Assembly: GCF_916619195.1 (NCBI RefSeq)
Contig: NZ_CAKAKL010000001.1
Location: 806,001 to 870,000, forward strand
Length of the DNA stretch: 64,000 nt
Direction of reading: 5' to 3'
DNA from: Inquilinus sp. Marseille-Q2685
GTDB lineage: Bacteria > Pseudomonadota > Alphaproteobacteria > DSM-16000 > Inquilinaceae
Position 1 is the stretch's first letter, and each line of letters opens with the position of its first letter. The position numbers were made by a program, and so were the translations under genes. Positions 57,115 through 64,000 of the stretch are shown here, in pieces. The notes beneath the pieces were generated by a model, which was not told the origin of the DNA, searched no databases, and was given only the letters and a program-made list of their open reading frames with translations.

Positions 57115-57353
57115 CAGAGGTCGCCGCTCAGCTCATCGTAGAACGCCTTGTCCGCCTCGAGCCCGGTCGCCGGCCGGGCGGCGATGCGGTGCTGCAGCGG
57201 CCGCAACCGCTCGCGAAGCGGAACGGCCTCCTCATCCCGGCGCAACTCGTTTTCGACCGCCAGACGCACGGCCTCGGTGAGGCCGAGACCTTTCCGCTTG
57301 GCGAGCTTCCGGACCAACCTATCCGTGAGCTCGTCCCGGATGCTGAGCGGCAT
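57114..57353 (-). CDS. vapB: VapB-type antitoxin
   Basis: A 79-residue protein. The start at 57353 (MPLSIRDELTDRLVRKLAK) is chosen because GGAG lies 8 bp upstream; a GTG at 57362 is an alternative. The N-terminal part binds DNA and belongs to the Rv0623/VapB (PSK) type (LGLTEAVRLAVENELRR). The C-terminal part neutralises VapC. A perfect 18-bp-arm palindrome lies 12 bp upstream. Confidence 0.9.
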   Translation of the reverse strand: MPLSIRDELTDRLVRKLAKRKGLGLTEAVRLAVENELRRDEEAVPLRERLRPLQHRIAARPATGLEADKAFYDELSGDL

Positions 57354-57364
57354 CGCGATCACTC

Positions 57365-57404
57365 CATATATACGTCATGATACAAATATCATGACGTATA
57401 TATG
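57365..57404. promoter_or_regulatory. vapBC operator: perfect palindrome with 18-bp arms
   Basis: Arms CATATATACGTCATGATA (57365-57382) and its exact complement (57387-57404), separated by CAAA. It sits immediately upstream of vapB and is AT-rich, so it probably overlaps the promoter and is where VapB or VapBC binds. Confidence 0.9.
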
Positions 57405-57422
57405 AAGAGCATCGCGGATCGG

Positions 57423-57584
57423 TCAAGGTCTCGCAGCCTGCGATGGCCGCCGGGGCGGCACCTCTTCGTCGATGAGGTCGAGGCGCGATTCCAGCTCGCG
57501 GATGGCGCTGCGCTGGGTCAGGACCTGGACGCCGAGCCAGATCATGGCGGCGATCATCAGCAGGAACACGATCGGGTCGATCAT
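57423..57584 (-). CDS. 53-residue single-pass membrane protein
   Basis: The ATG at 57582-57584 follows CAAGGAGACGTC. The product begins MIDPIVFLLMIAAMIWLGVQ, a clear transmembrane helix, then a short charged helix (AIRELESRLDLIDEEV) and a basic tail. It starts 31 bp after the end of the TetR gene on the same strand, so it is likely in that transcript. Unknown function. Confidence 0.6.
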   Translation of the reverse strand: MIDPIVFLLMIAAMIWLGVQVLTQRSAIRELESRLDLIDEEVPPRRPSQAARP

Positions 57585-57614
57585 GACGTCTCCTTGCGCT
57601 GAGACGGATGGAGG

Positions 57615-58193
57615 TCAGGCGGTCGGGGCGCCGAGCGCCCGCAGCACGGCGCCGGCAATCTCCGGCGCGCGGTCGGCCAGGCCGCCGTCGAGCCGGCCGT
57701 AGAGAAGAAAGACCGCCGGCTGCAGCACGCAGCCGAAGGCGATGGCGGTGGCGAGCCGGGGGTCGGCGATGGTCACGGCGCCCTCGCGGATGCCGTCGGC
57801 GACCACGGCGCCGATGACGTCGCCCGGGTTGGGCTCGCCGACCGTGAAGCTGGGCAACGCCCGGTGCTGGACGATCAGCAGGAAGCGGAACAGCGCCGGA
57901 TCGCGGTCGTGCAGCCGGCAGCAGGCCTCGACCATCGCGCGCATCCGCGCCGCGAAGCCGGTCAGCCCGTCCTGCGCCGCATGGACCTGACGGCCGAACT
58001 CGACATAGCGGTCGGCGAACAGCCCGGCCACGAACTCGTCCTTCGAGGTCAGGTGGCGGTACAGCGCCGCTTCGGTAACCCCCACCGCGGCGGCGATGTC
58101 GCGCACCGAGGTGCCCTCCACCCCGCGCTCGGCGAACAGGCGGATGGCCGCCTCCTCCATCCGCGCCCTGGTGTCCCTGCCCTTGCCGGCCAT
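57615..58193 (-). CDS. TetR-family regulator
   Basis: A 192-residue regulator from the ATG at 58191-58193 (MAGKGRDTRARM); a TTG at 58205 is an alternative. The DNA-binding helix-turn-helix is SVRDIAAAVGVTEAALYRHL. The C-terminal domain is helical. A near-palindrome 16 bp upstream fits autoregulation. The small membrane protein gene follows on the same strand. Confidence 0.92.
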   Translation of the reverse strand: MAGKGRDTRARMEEAAIRLFAERGVEGTSVRDIAAAVGVTEAALYRHLTSKDEFVAGLFADRYVEFGRQVHAAQDGLTGFAARMRAMVEACCRLHDRDPALFRFLLIVQHRALPSFTVGEPNPGDVIGAVVADGIREGAVTIADPRLATAIAFGCVLQPAVFLLYGRLDGGLADRAPEIAGAVLRALGAPTA

Positions 58194-58208
58194 ATCGCGA
58201 CTCAAGAT

Positions 58209-58224
58209 GTTAGCGATCGTTAAC
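58209..58224. promoter_or_regulatory. Putative TetR operator
   Basis: GTTAGCGATCGTTAAC, palindromic except for one base pair (G/T opposite positions 5 and 12). It lies just upstream of the TetR start. Confidence 0.55.
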
Positions 58225-58314
58225 TAACTATGCTGAGGCGCACGGAGATGTCAATGCCCTGCCCGCCGTGCAGGCGGAGCCGTCGCTTCGTCGTTCAGCC
58301 CGGCTTGGGGCGGA

Positions 58315-59406
58315 TCAGTCCGCCGCCGTGGTCCGCCACAGGACAGGCCAGTCGCCCGGAAAGCCGCGGCAGCTGTCCTGGAAGCTGTATCGCGCGATCC
58401 GGAAGTCCTTGCCGTCGAACACCCAGCGGGCCGAGGAGCCGCAATCCCCGATGCCGCGGCCCCGGCCGGCCGACATCAGCGTCCCGGTCGCCGGGTCGTA
58501 GTCGGGGTCGATCAGGGTTCCGGACGAATCGTCGACGTCGCCGGCCCAGCCGGCCTTCGGGGTCGACAGCACCAGGTGGCGGGCCGCGCCCGGATCCTGC
58601 TGCGGCGTCCGGAACAGCAGATAGGCGGACTGATAGGCGCCGAGGCCGCAGTGCAGCATGACCAACGCCTCCGTGGCCGTCAGCGGCACGACCTGGTCGT
58701 GGGGAGCGTCGGGCGACAAGCAACCCGAGGCCGACAGCAAATCCTTCTGCGCCGCGCGCACCTCGGCGGCGATCCGGGATGCGACGGCATCGGGGATGGC
58801 CGGCGGCGCAGGCGGCGCGACCGGCATCGCCGGCAGCGGGCGGGCGGCCGGAACCGCGCTCGCCGGCTTGCTGCCCGGGCGGACCAGGGCGGTCGTGGTG
58901 CCGACGCGTCCCTGGGCGTCGTCCATGGCCAGGAGGGCGGCGGTCATGCCGTCCAGGGACACGGTCCCCGCCTTGCCCAGGCTCAGCCTGTCCGCGTTCC
59001 GCAGGCCGTTCAGGAAGGCGGCGGCGCCGGCCGGGTCACGCAGCACCAGGGCCTGGTCCCCGCCGCCGGTCCATGCGCCGGACCCGAGGCCGCCCCGCTT
59101 CGCGGCGCCGCCAACGATCCGGACATCGGCGCGATCGAGCGCGCCCTCGCTTTCGAGGCTGACCACGAGCGCCCCGTCCGGTCCGGCCTCGCGCGTCACC
59201 CGGATCACCGCGATGGCGTCGGGGCTATCCTCCCGGCTGAAGCCCCTCGCCTCGCAGCGCCCTGTGTTGTCGCAGGCGATCTGCCAGTCCCGGAATTCCC
59301 GGTAGAGCGGCAGGTCGGGCGCTGCGGCCAGCGCCGGCACGACCACGCCGAGAAGGCCGGTGAAGGCCAGAAACACGCCCGTTGCCGCTCTCAACCCGTC
59401 CTCCAT
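58315..59406 (-). CDS. DUF1176-like exported protein
   Basis: A 363-residue protein with a signal peptide (GVFLAFTGLLGVVVPALAAA). The mature start LYREFRDWQIACDNTGRC and the terminal RWVFDGKDFRIARYSFQDSC match my recollection of the DUF1176 family; the identity is moderate. A Pro/Ala-rich linker divides N and C halves. Cysteines in each half could pair. Function is not known. Confidence 0.65.
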   Translation of the reverse strand: MEDGLRAATGVFLAFTGLLGVVVPALAAAPDLPLYREFRDWQIACDNTGRCEARGFSREDSPDAIAVIRVTREAGPDGALVVSLESEGALDRADVRIVGGAAKRGGLGSGAWTGGGDQALVLRDPAGAAAFLNGLRNADRLSLGKAGTVSLDGMTAALLAMDDAQGRVGTTTALVRPGSKPASAVPAARPLPAMPVAPPAPPAIPDAVASRIAAEVRAAQKDLLSASGCLSPDAPHDQVVPLTATEALVMLHCGLGAYQSAYLLFRTPQQDPGAARHLVLSTPKAGWAGDVDDSSGTLIDPDYDPATGTLMSAGRGRGIGDCGSSARWVFDGKDFRIARYSFQDSCRGFPGDWPVLWRTTAAD

Positions 59407-59514
59407 CCGCCCTGCCCGTCCCCCGACCGCTACAGCTAGCGGCCGATTGGCCCGGAATTGTGGCATAGGCGGGCGCTCCCATGCAGGCAAGGCCGATCGT
59501 CCGGGAGATCGCGC

Positions 59515-60408
59515 TCAGCCCTCCGACCGGATGAACCGCAGGATCGCCTCGGCCACGACGTTCGGGGCCTCGCGCTGGGGGAAATGGCCGATCCCGGGCA
59601 GCACATCGCGCTCGTAGCGGCCGCGGAAGAACTTCTCCTTCCCGGCCGAGGTCGAGGGGTCGTTGCAGGGGTCGGAGCCGCCGTGCAGGACCAGCGTCGG
59701 CACGTCGATCTCCGGATTTGCGGCCAGGCGTTGCTCAAGCGCGTCGTAGCGCGGGTCGCGCGGCGCCAGGCCCCAGCGCACCCGGTAGGAATGCAGCACC
59801 ACCTCGGCCCAGTCCGGGTTGTCGAAGGCCGCGGCCGTCTCGTCGAACTCCGCGTCGGACAGCTCCCAGCCCGGGGTCCAGATCCGCCAGATGTGGCGGG
59901 TGAAGCCGCGGCGGTCGCGGCGCACCAGATCGGCGCCGCGGTCGAGCGCCATGTACCAGTGGTACCAGTAGTTCTGGACCTGGGTCAGGCTGAGCTCCTG
60001 GTCCGGCGAATTGGTGCCCCAGCCGACCGACATGGCGATGCAGTGCGACACCCGCTGCGGCGCCAGGGCGCTGGCGATATAGGCCGCGCGGGCGCCCCAG
60101 TCGTGCCCGACCACGGCGAAGCGATCGAGGCCGAGCGCGTCGGCGAAATCGAGCACGTCCTGCCCGAGCGCCGAGAGCTGACCCGAGCGCATGGTGCCCG
60201 GGTCGCGGAAGGCGGTGCCGCCGAAGCCGCGGAGGTTCGGCGCCAGGGTTCGGAACCCGGCCTCGTGCAGCGTCGGCAGCATCCGGTCCCAGGTGCGGAG
60301 ATGGTCCGGCCAGCCGTGCAGCAGCATCAGCGGCGGGCCATCCGCCGGTCCCGACTCCTCGTAGGCGACGCGCAGCAGCGGGGTGTCGACGGACGCGGTC
60401 CGGGTCAC
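59515..60408 (-). CDS. Alpha/beta hydrolase, epoxide hydrolase/dehalogenase-like
   Basis: A 297-residue alpha/beta-fold enzyme. The oxyanion motif is HGWPD, the nucleophile motif is GHDWG (Asp nucleophile, as in epoxide hydrolases and haloalkane dehalogenases), and the catalytic His is in PGIGHFPQREAP. The cap region (HIWRIWTPGWELSD) is large. It is the last gene of the ABC operon, which implies it works on a compound taken up by the transporter (inference). Confidence 0.9.
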   Translation of the reverse strand: MTRTASVDTPLLRVAYEESGPADGPPLMLLHGWPDHLRTWDRMLPTLHEAGFRTLAPNLRGFGGTAFRDPGTMRSGQLSALGQDVLDFADALGLDRFAVVGHDWGARAAYIASALAPQRVSHCIAMSVGWGTNSPDQELSLTQVQNYWYHWYMALDRGADLVRRDRRGFTRHIWRIWTPGWELSDAEFDETAAAFDNPDWAEVVLHSYRVRWGLAPRDPRYDALEQRLAANPEIDVPTLVLHGGSDPCNDPSTSAGKEKFFRGRYERDVLPGIGHFPQREAPNVVAEAILRFIRSEG

Positions 60409-60430
60409 GGCCTTCTCCCTGGTTCCGGGA

Positions 60431-61315
60431 TCATTCCTTCACGGCGCCGGTCATGCTGGAGACGTAGTGCTCGACGAAGAAGGAGTAGAGCAGCACCACG
60501 GGCAGCGAGCCCAGCAGGGCCCCCGACATGAGGGCGCCCCATTGGTAGGTGTCGCCCTGGACCAGCTCGGTCAAGACCCCGACCGGCACGGTCTTGCGCT
60601 CGGAATCCGAGATGAAGGTCAGGGCATAGATGAATTCGTTCCAGGACAGGGTGAAGGCGAAGATCCCGGCCGAGATCAGGCCGGGCACGGCCAGCGGCAG
60701 GGTGATGCGGCGCAGGATCTGCAGCCGCGAGGCCCCGTCGATGATGGCGCATTCCTCGAGCTCGAAGGGAATCGAGCGGAAATAGCCCATCAAGAGCCAG
60801 GTGCAGAACGGCACCAGGAAGGTCGGATAGGTCAGGATCAGCGCCCATTGGCTGTTCAGCAGACCCAGCTCGCCGAGCTGGACCGCGAGCGGAATGAACA
60901 GGATCGAGGGCGGCACCAGATAGGCCAGGAAGATGGCGAGGCCGACGAAGCGCGCCCCGGTGAAGCGCAGCCGTTCGATCGCATAGGCGGCGAGGACCGA
61001 ACAGACCAGCGCCAGCAGGGTCGACCCGACCGCGATCACCATCGTGTTCCACAGCCAGGCCGGGTACGAGGTCTCGAACAGCAGGAACCGGATGTGCCGC
61101 AGCGTCGGTTCGGCCACCCACAGCGGGTTGAAGTCCTTGTAGTTGTAGAGCTCGGCGTTCGATTTCACCGAGGTGACGGCCATCCAGTAGAACGGGAACA
61201 GCAGCACGAAGACGAACACGGCCAGCGGCAGGTAGACCGTCACCACCCGGCGCGGCAGCCGCTCCAGATAGCCCATGCCGCCTTCGTCGGCGACGGCGTC
61301 CTGTTTCACGGCCAT
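60431..61315 (-). CDS. ABC transporter permease 2 (MalG/UgpE type)
   Basis: A 294-residue inner-membrane permease. The coupling EAA loop is LEECAIIDGASRLQILRRITLPLAVPG. Six hydrophobic segments match the carbohydrate-import MalG group. Its ATG overlaps the stop of permease 1 (TGATG). The start at 61315 is MAVKQDAVADEGG. Confidence 0.95.
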   Translation of the reverse strand: MAVKQDAVADEGGMGYLERLPRRVVTVYLPLAVFVFVLLFPFYWMAVTSVKSNAELYNYKDFNPLWVAEPTLRHIRFLLFETSYPAWLWNTMVIAVGSTLLALVCSVLAAYAIERLRFTGARFVGLAIFLAYLVPPSILFIPLAVQLGELGLLNSQWALILTYPTFLVPFCTWLLMGYFRSIPFELEECAIIDGASRLQILRRITLPLAVPGLISAGIFAFTLSWNEFIYALTFISDSERKTVPVGVLTELVQGDTYQWGALMSGALLGSLPVVLLYSFFVEHYVSSMTGAVKE

Positions 61316-62259
61316 CAGTCGCGCCCTCCCTGCTGCCAGCGCTGCCGCTGCAGGCCGAAATAGCTGAACATCACCGCCGCCAGCAGGAACGGGATCATCG
61401 CCGAGGCGATCGCCGCCCCCTCGCCCAGCTGGCCGCCGGGGATGGCGCGCTGGAAGGACAGCGTCGCCATCAGATGGGTGGCGTTCAGCGGTCCGCCGCG
61501 GGTCAGCACATAGATCAGCTGGAAGTCGGTGAAGGTGAACAGCACCGAGAAGGTCATCACCACGGCGATGATCGGCGACAGCATCGGCAGGGTGATCCAG
61601 CGGAAGCGCTGCCAGTTGCTGGCGCCGTCCAGCACCGCCGCCTCGTACAGCGATTGCGGGATGGTCTGCAGACCTGCCAGGAGGGTGATGGCGACGAAGG
61701 GAATGCCGCGCCAGATGTTGGCGGCGATCACCGAGGCCCGGGCATTGGCGACGTCGCCCAGGAAGTTGATCGGCGTGTCGATCAGCCCGAGCTGGATCAG
61801 GGCCCAGGAGATCACCGAGAACTGGGCGTCGAAGATCCACCAGAAGGCGATGCCGGACAGCACGGTCGGCACCACCCAGGGCAGCAGCACGATGGCGCGC
61901 AGAAAGGCCTTGAACGGCAGGTGCCGGTTCAGCAGCAGCGCCAGCCACAGGCCGAGCACGAATTTGAAGATGCTGGCGACGACCGTGTAGAGGATCGTGT
62001 TGAACACCGACAGCCAGAAGATCGAATCCTCGTACAGGAACTCGTAGTTCTCGGCCCCGATCCAGATGCCGGGCCGGCCGAGCCGCGTGTCGGTGAAGCC
62101 GAGATAGACGCCGAGGCCGAGCGGATAGGTCAGGAACAGCAGCAGGATCACCGCGGCCGGCAGCAGGAAGGCCAGCCCCAGCGCGTTGCGGCTCTCCATC
62201 ATCCGCGCCATCCACGACGCGGTCGGGGGCGGCGATCTTCGCTGCGCGATCGTCGACAT
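61315..62259 (-). CDS. ABC transporter permease 1 (MalF/UgpA type)
   Basis: A 314-residue permease. Start at 62259 (MSTIAQRRSPPPTASWM). The coupling loop is LYEAAVLDGASNWQRFRWITL. Six hydrophobic segments follow the MalF/UgpA pattern. It is coupled to permease 2. A REP-like element lies between it and the binding-protein gene. Confidence 0.95.
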   Translation of the reverse strand: MSTIAQRRSPPPTASWMARMMESRNALGLAFLLPAAVILLLFLTYPLGLGVYLGFTDTRLGRPGIWIGAENYEFLYEDSIFWLSVFNTILYTVVASIFKFVLGLWLALLLNRHLPFKAFLRAIVLLPWVVPTVLSGIAFWWIFDAQFSVISWALIQLGLIDTPINFLGDVANARASVIAANIWRGIPFVAITLLAGLQTIPQSLYEAAVLDGASNWQRFRWITLPMLSPIIAVVMTFSVLFTFTDFQLIYVLTRGGPLNATHLMATLSFQRAIPGGQLGEGAAIASAMIPFLLAAVMFSYFGLQRQRWQQGGRD

Positions 62260-62283
62260 CAGTTCTCCCTCAGGAGATGTGCC

Positions 62284-62362
62284 GTAGGTTGGGTTCGCCG
62301 AGGCGAACCCAACATCGGGCCGCGGAAACAATGTTGGGTTCGCGGTCGCGAACCCAACCTAC
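62284..62362. repeat. REP-like double-hairpin palindrome, copy 2
   Basis: A 79-bp element: GTAGGTTGGGTTCGC..GCGAACCCAACAT, a spacer, then AATGTTGGGTTCGC..GCGAACCCAACCTAC. Same design as 10508-10590. It sits inside the ABC operon, just after the binding-protein stop. Confidence 0.88.
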
Positions 62363-62365
62363 GAC

Positions 62366-63682
62366 TCAGACGCGGTAGTAGCGCTCGGCCCGCTTCTGGG
62401 CCCGCGCCGCCGCTTCCTCCGGCGTGCGCTGGCCGGTGGCGGCCTCGGCGACCATGTTGACGACGATGTAGTCCGCCATCGCCGCGGCCGAGGCGTAGCC
62501 GAGGGGACCGGCATAGCCGTTCGGCCGCAACCGCTCCGACGCGCCGGCATAGGCGGCGTGGTTCGGGTCGGCCTTCCAGATCGGGTGGTCGGCATAGCCC
62601 TTCAGCGGCTGGCAGCAATAGCCGCTGGCCTGCTCCATCCAGGGGAAGAACTGCTCCTTCTCCCACATGAAGCGCAAGTACTCCTTCGCCGCGTTCGGGT
62701 ACTTGGTGTAGTTGAAGACGATCGCCGAGGTGGTCTGGCACAGCTCGACCGACTTGCCGACCGGGCCGATCGGCAGCGGCACGCAGCGGATGTCCTTGGC
62801 CATCTCCTTCAGATTGGCGTCGTTCTTGGCGGCGTAGTAGAGCGACACGCCGTTCGCGGTGACGCTGACCTCGCCGGCCAGGAAGGCCCGGTTGTTGTTG
62901 GTGTCGAGCCAGGCCTCGGTGCCGGGGATGAAGGTCTTGTACAGCTCGGCGGCATATTTCAGCCCGGCGATCGTCTCCGGGCTGTTGATGACGACGTTGC
63001 CCTGCTCGTCGACCATCTTGCCGCCATGGCTCCACATGATCCAATGGCCGAAATTGTTGCCGTCGCCGACGCCGTTGCCGAGGGTGAAGCCGGCGGGATG
63101 GCCGTTCTCCTTCAGCTTGCGGCACAGCGCCAGGAAGCCGTCGGTGTCCTTCGGGAACTCGGAGAAGCCGGCTTCCTTGACCCAGCTCTCGCGGTAGCAG
63201 ATGGCGTTGCCGATCGCGGCCAGCGGCAGGCCGATGAACTTGCCGTCGCGCTGGGCATAGCCCTGCAGGCCCTCGTACCAGCCGCCGTATTTGTTGCCGA
63301 GATAGTTGGCGAGCTCGGTGACGTCGAGCAGCTTGTCGGGATAGAGCTGGGCGTCGTCGAACCACACCAGCACGATGTCGGGCCCGCTGCCGACATTGGC
63401 GGCGACCGCCGCCTTCGGCCGGATGTCTTCCCAGCCTTCGCTGTCGACCCGCACCGGGACGCCGTATTTGTCGCTGAACGCCTTGGTGTTGGCGAGCCAC
63501 TGGGTCTCGTCGCCCTGCACGAACTTGGCCCAGCGCAGCACCCGCAGCGAGGCGCCCGATTCCGGCGTGTAGGACAGGTCCTGGGCATGGGCCGGCCGGA
63601 CCAGGCCGGAGGTGCCGAGGGCGCCGGCCGCGGCAAGCCCCGCCCCGGTCTTCAGAACGTCGCGCCGCGTGAACTCAGCCAT
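62366..63682 (-). CDS. ABC solute-binding protein (Tat-exported)
   Basis: A 438-residue family 1 (carbohydrate-type) extracellular binding protein. A twin-arginine leader (MAEFTRRDVLKTGAGLAAAG, cleavage near AHA) exports it folded. Conserved segments include GSGPDIVLVWFDDAQLYPDK and LAGEVSVTANGVSLYY. It lies in an operon between the ATPase and permease 1. The ligand is a sugar or polyol class by family, not identified. Confidence 0.94.
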   Translation of the reverse strand: MAEFTRRDVLKTGAGLAAAGALGTSGLVRPAHAQDLSYTPESGASLRVLRWAKFVQGDETQWLANTKAFSDKYGVPVRVDSEGWEDIRPKAAVAANVGSGPDIVLVWFDDAQLYPDKLLDVTELANYLGNKYGGWYEGLQGYAQRDGKFIGLPLAAIGNAICYRESWVKEAGFSEFPKDTDGFLALCRKLKENGHPAGFTLGNGVGDGNNFGHWIMWSHGGKMVDEQGNVVINSPETIAGLKYAAELYKTFIPGTEAWLDTNNNRAFLAGEVSVTANGVSLYYAAKNDANLKEMAKDIRCVPLPIGPVGKSVELCQTTSAIVFNYTKYPNAAKEYLRFMWEKEQFFPWMEQASGYCCQPLKGYADHPIWKADPNHAAYAGASERLRPNGYAGPLGYASAAAMADYIVVNMVAEAATGQRTPEEAAARAQKRAERYYRV

Positions 63683-63735
63683 GTTTCCTCTCCCGTCTGT
63701 CTTTGCTTGAAAATCCTGTCTGAAAGCCGCCGCCG

Positions 63736-64000
63736 TCAGAGGCGGCGTTCGGTCTCCGCGTCGAACAGGTGGATCCGCCCGACATCGGGCTGCAGCCGGA
63801 TGGTGTCGCCGGGGCCGAAGCTCTGGCGCTCGTTGAACATGGCGCAGATCTCCTGCCCGGCCATGCGGCCGTAGACGAAGGTGTCGTCGCCGGTCGGCTC
63901 CATCACCTCGACCTCGGTCGGCAGCCCGGCGCCGTCGGCGGCGACGCGCAGATGCGACGGCCGCACGCCGTAGCGCACCCGCTGACCATGCGCGACCGAG
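63736..64000 (-). CDS. ABC transporter ATP-binding protein C-terminus (partial)
   Basis: Only the last 87 codons are inside the window. They match the C-terminal TOBE region of MalK/UgpC-type ATPases (RYGVRPSHLRVAADG, EPTGDDTFVYGRMAG, RLQPDVGRIHLFDAET). The gene begins beyond the right edge. Position in front of the binding-protein and permease genes fits one import operon. Confidence 0.85.
   Translation of the reverse strand, partial: SVAHGQRVRYGVRPSHLRVAADGAGLPTEVEVMEPTGDDTFVYGRMAGQEICAMFNERQSFGPGDTIRLQPDVGRIHLFDAETERRL

Noticed and set aside
57365-57404. Palindrome considered as a rho-independent terminator
   Set aside because: It is AT-rich, lacks a GC stem and T-run, and sits just before vapB, so an operator is far more likely.

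Overview
The window is high-GC DNA with dense coding on both strands. It looks like an alphaproteobacterium of the Rhodospirillales (Inquilinus/Azospirillum-like). The grounds are GcrA (an alphaproteobacterial cell-cycle regulator), strong GC bias at third codon positions, OpgD-type glucan and TctCBA transport genes, and alphaproteobacterial-type intergenic palindromes. The genus is an inference. No tRNA, rRNA, CRISPR array, insertion sequence or phage gene was recognised.

Layout. 1-8193 is mostly housekeeping: the N-terminal part of an Ig-like envelope protein, a LOG-family phosphoribohydrolase, icd, three tandem secreted paralogues of unknown function, gcrA and alaS. 8580-13336 holds two hypothetical genes, an exported alpha/beta hydrolase, a 2OG-Fe(II) oxygenase and nadE. 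13450-16368 encodes a large toxin/effector-like protein whose C-terminus resembles a protein kinase. 16615-23575 carries a LysE exporter, two LuxR-type regulators, an AraC/GyrI-type regulator, a class II aldolase and two small exported proteins. 23647-26015 pairs an exported (GGGN)13 repeat protein with a divergent ECF sigma/anti-sigma operon. 26031-29891 has a Tat-exported OpgD-like protein, an SDR with its TetR regulator (sharing an operator) and a small methyltransferase.

29892-37026 looks like an accessory island. It holds a 1392-residue LysM-containing protein, a decayed second copy of the 3' end of the methyltransferase, an AT-rich stretch and a secreted beta-helix protein. It is flanked by a second pair of related sequences. 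37027-46756 holds a bile-acid/sodium symporter-like protein, a Tat-type nicotinamidase, an atypical SDR, a Cys-rich protein, and a two-component system followed by tctCBA. The sensor kinase of that system is fused in frame to a solute-binding protein.

46773-57584 contains an orphan form II CoxL-like molybdenum hydroxylase subunit, a GH128-like glycosidase behind a short leader ORF, an RTX-type protein, an aminotransferase plus mtgA, an M48 protease with TPRs, a DsbA-like oxidoreductase, vapBC with a perfect 18-bp-arm operator, and a 53-residue membrane protein. 57615-64000 has a TetR regulator, a DUF1176-like protein and a carbohydrate-type ABC operon (ATPase, Tat-exported binding protein, two permeases, epoxide-hydrolase-like enzyme).

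How they work together. The clearest functional units are the TctD/TctE-like pair with tctCBA (sensing and uptake of a carboxylate), TetR with SDR, ECF sigma with anti-sigma, vapBC, and the ABC operon. The most unusual items are the kinase-solute-binding fusion, the kinase-like effector candidate, and the duplicated-end island around the giant LysM protein.
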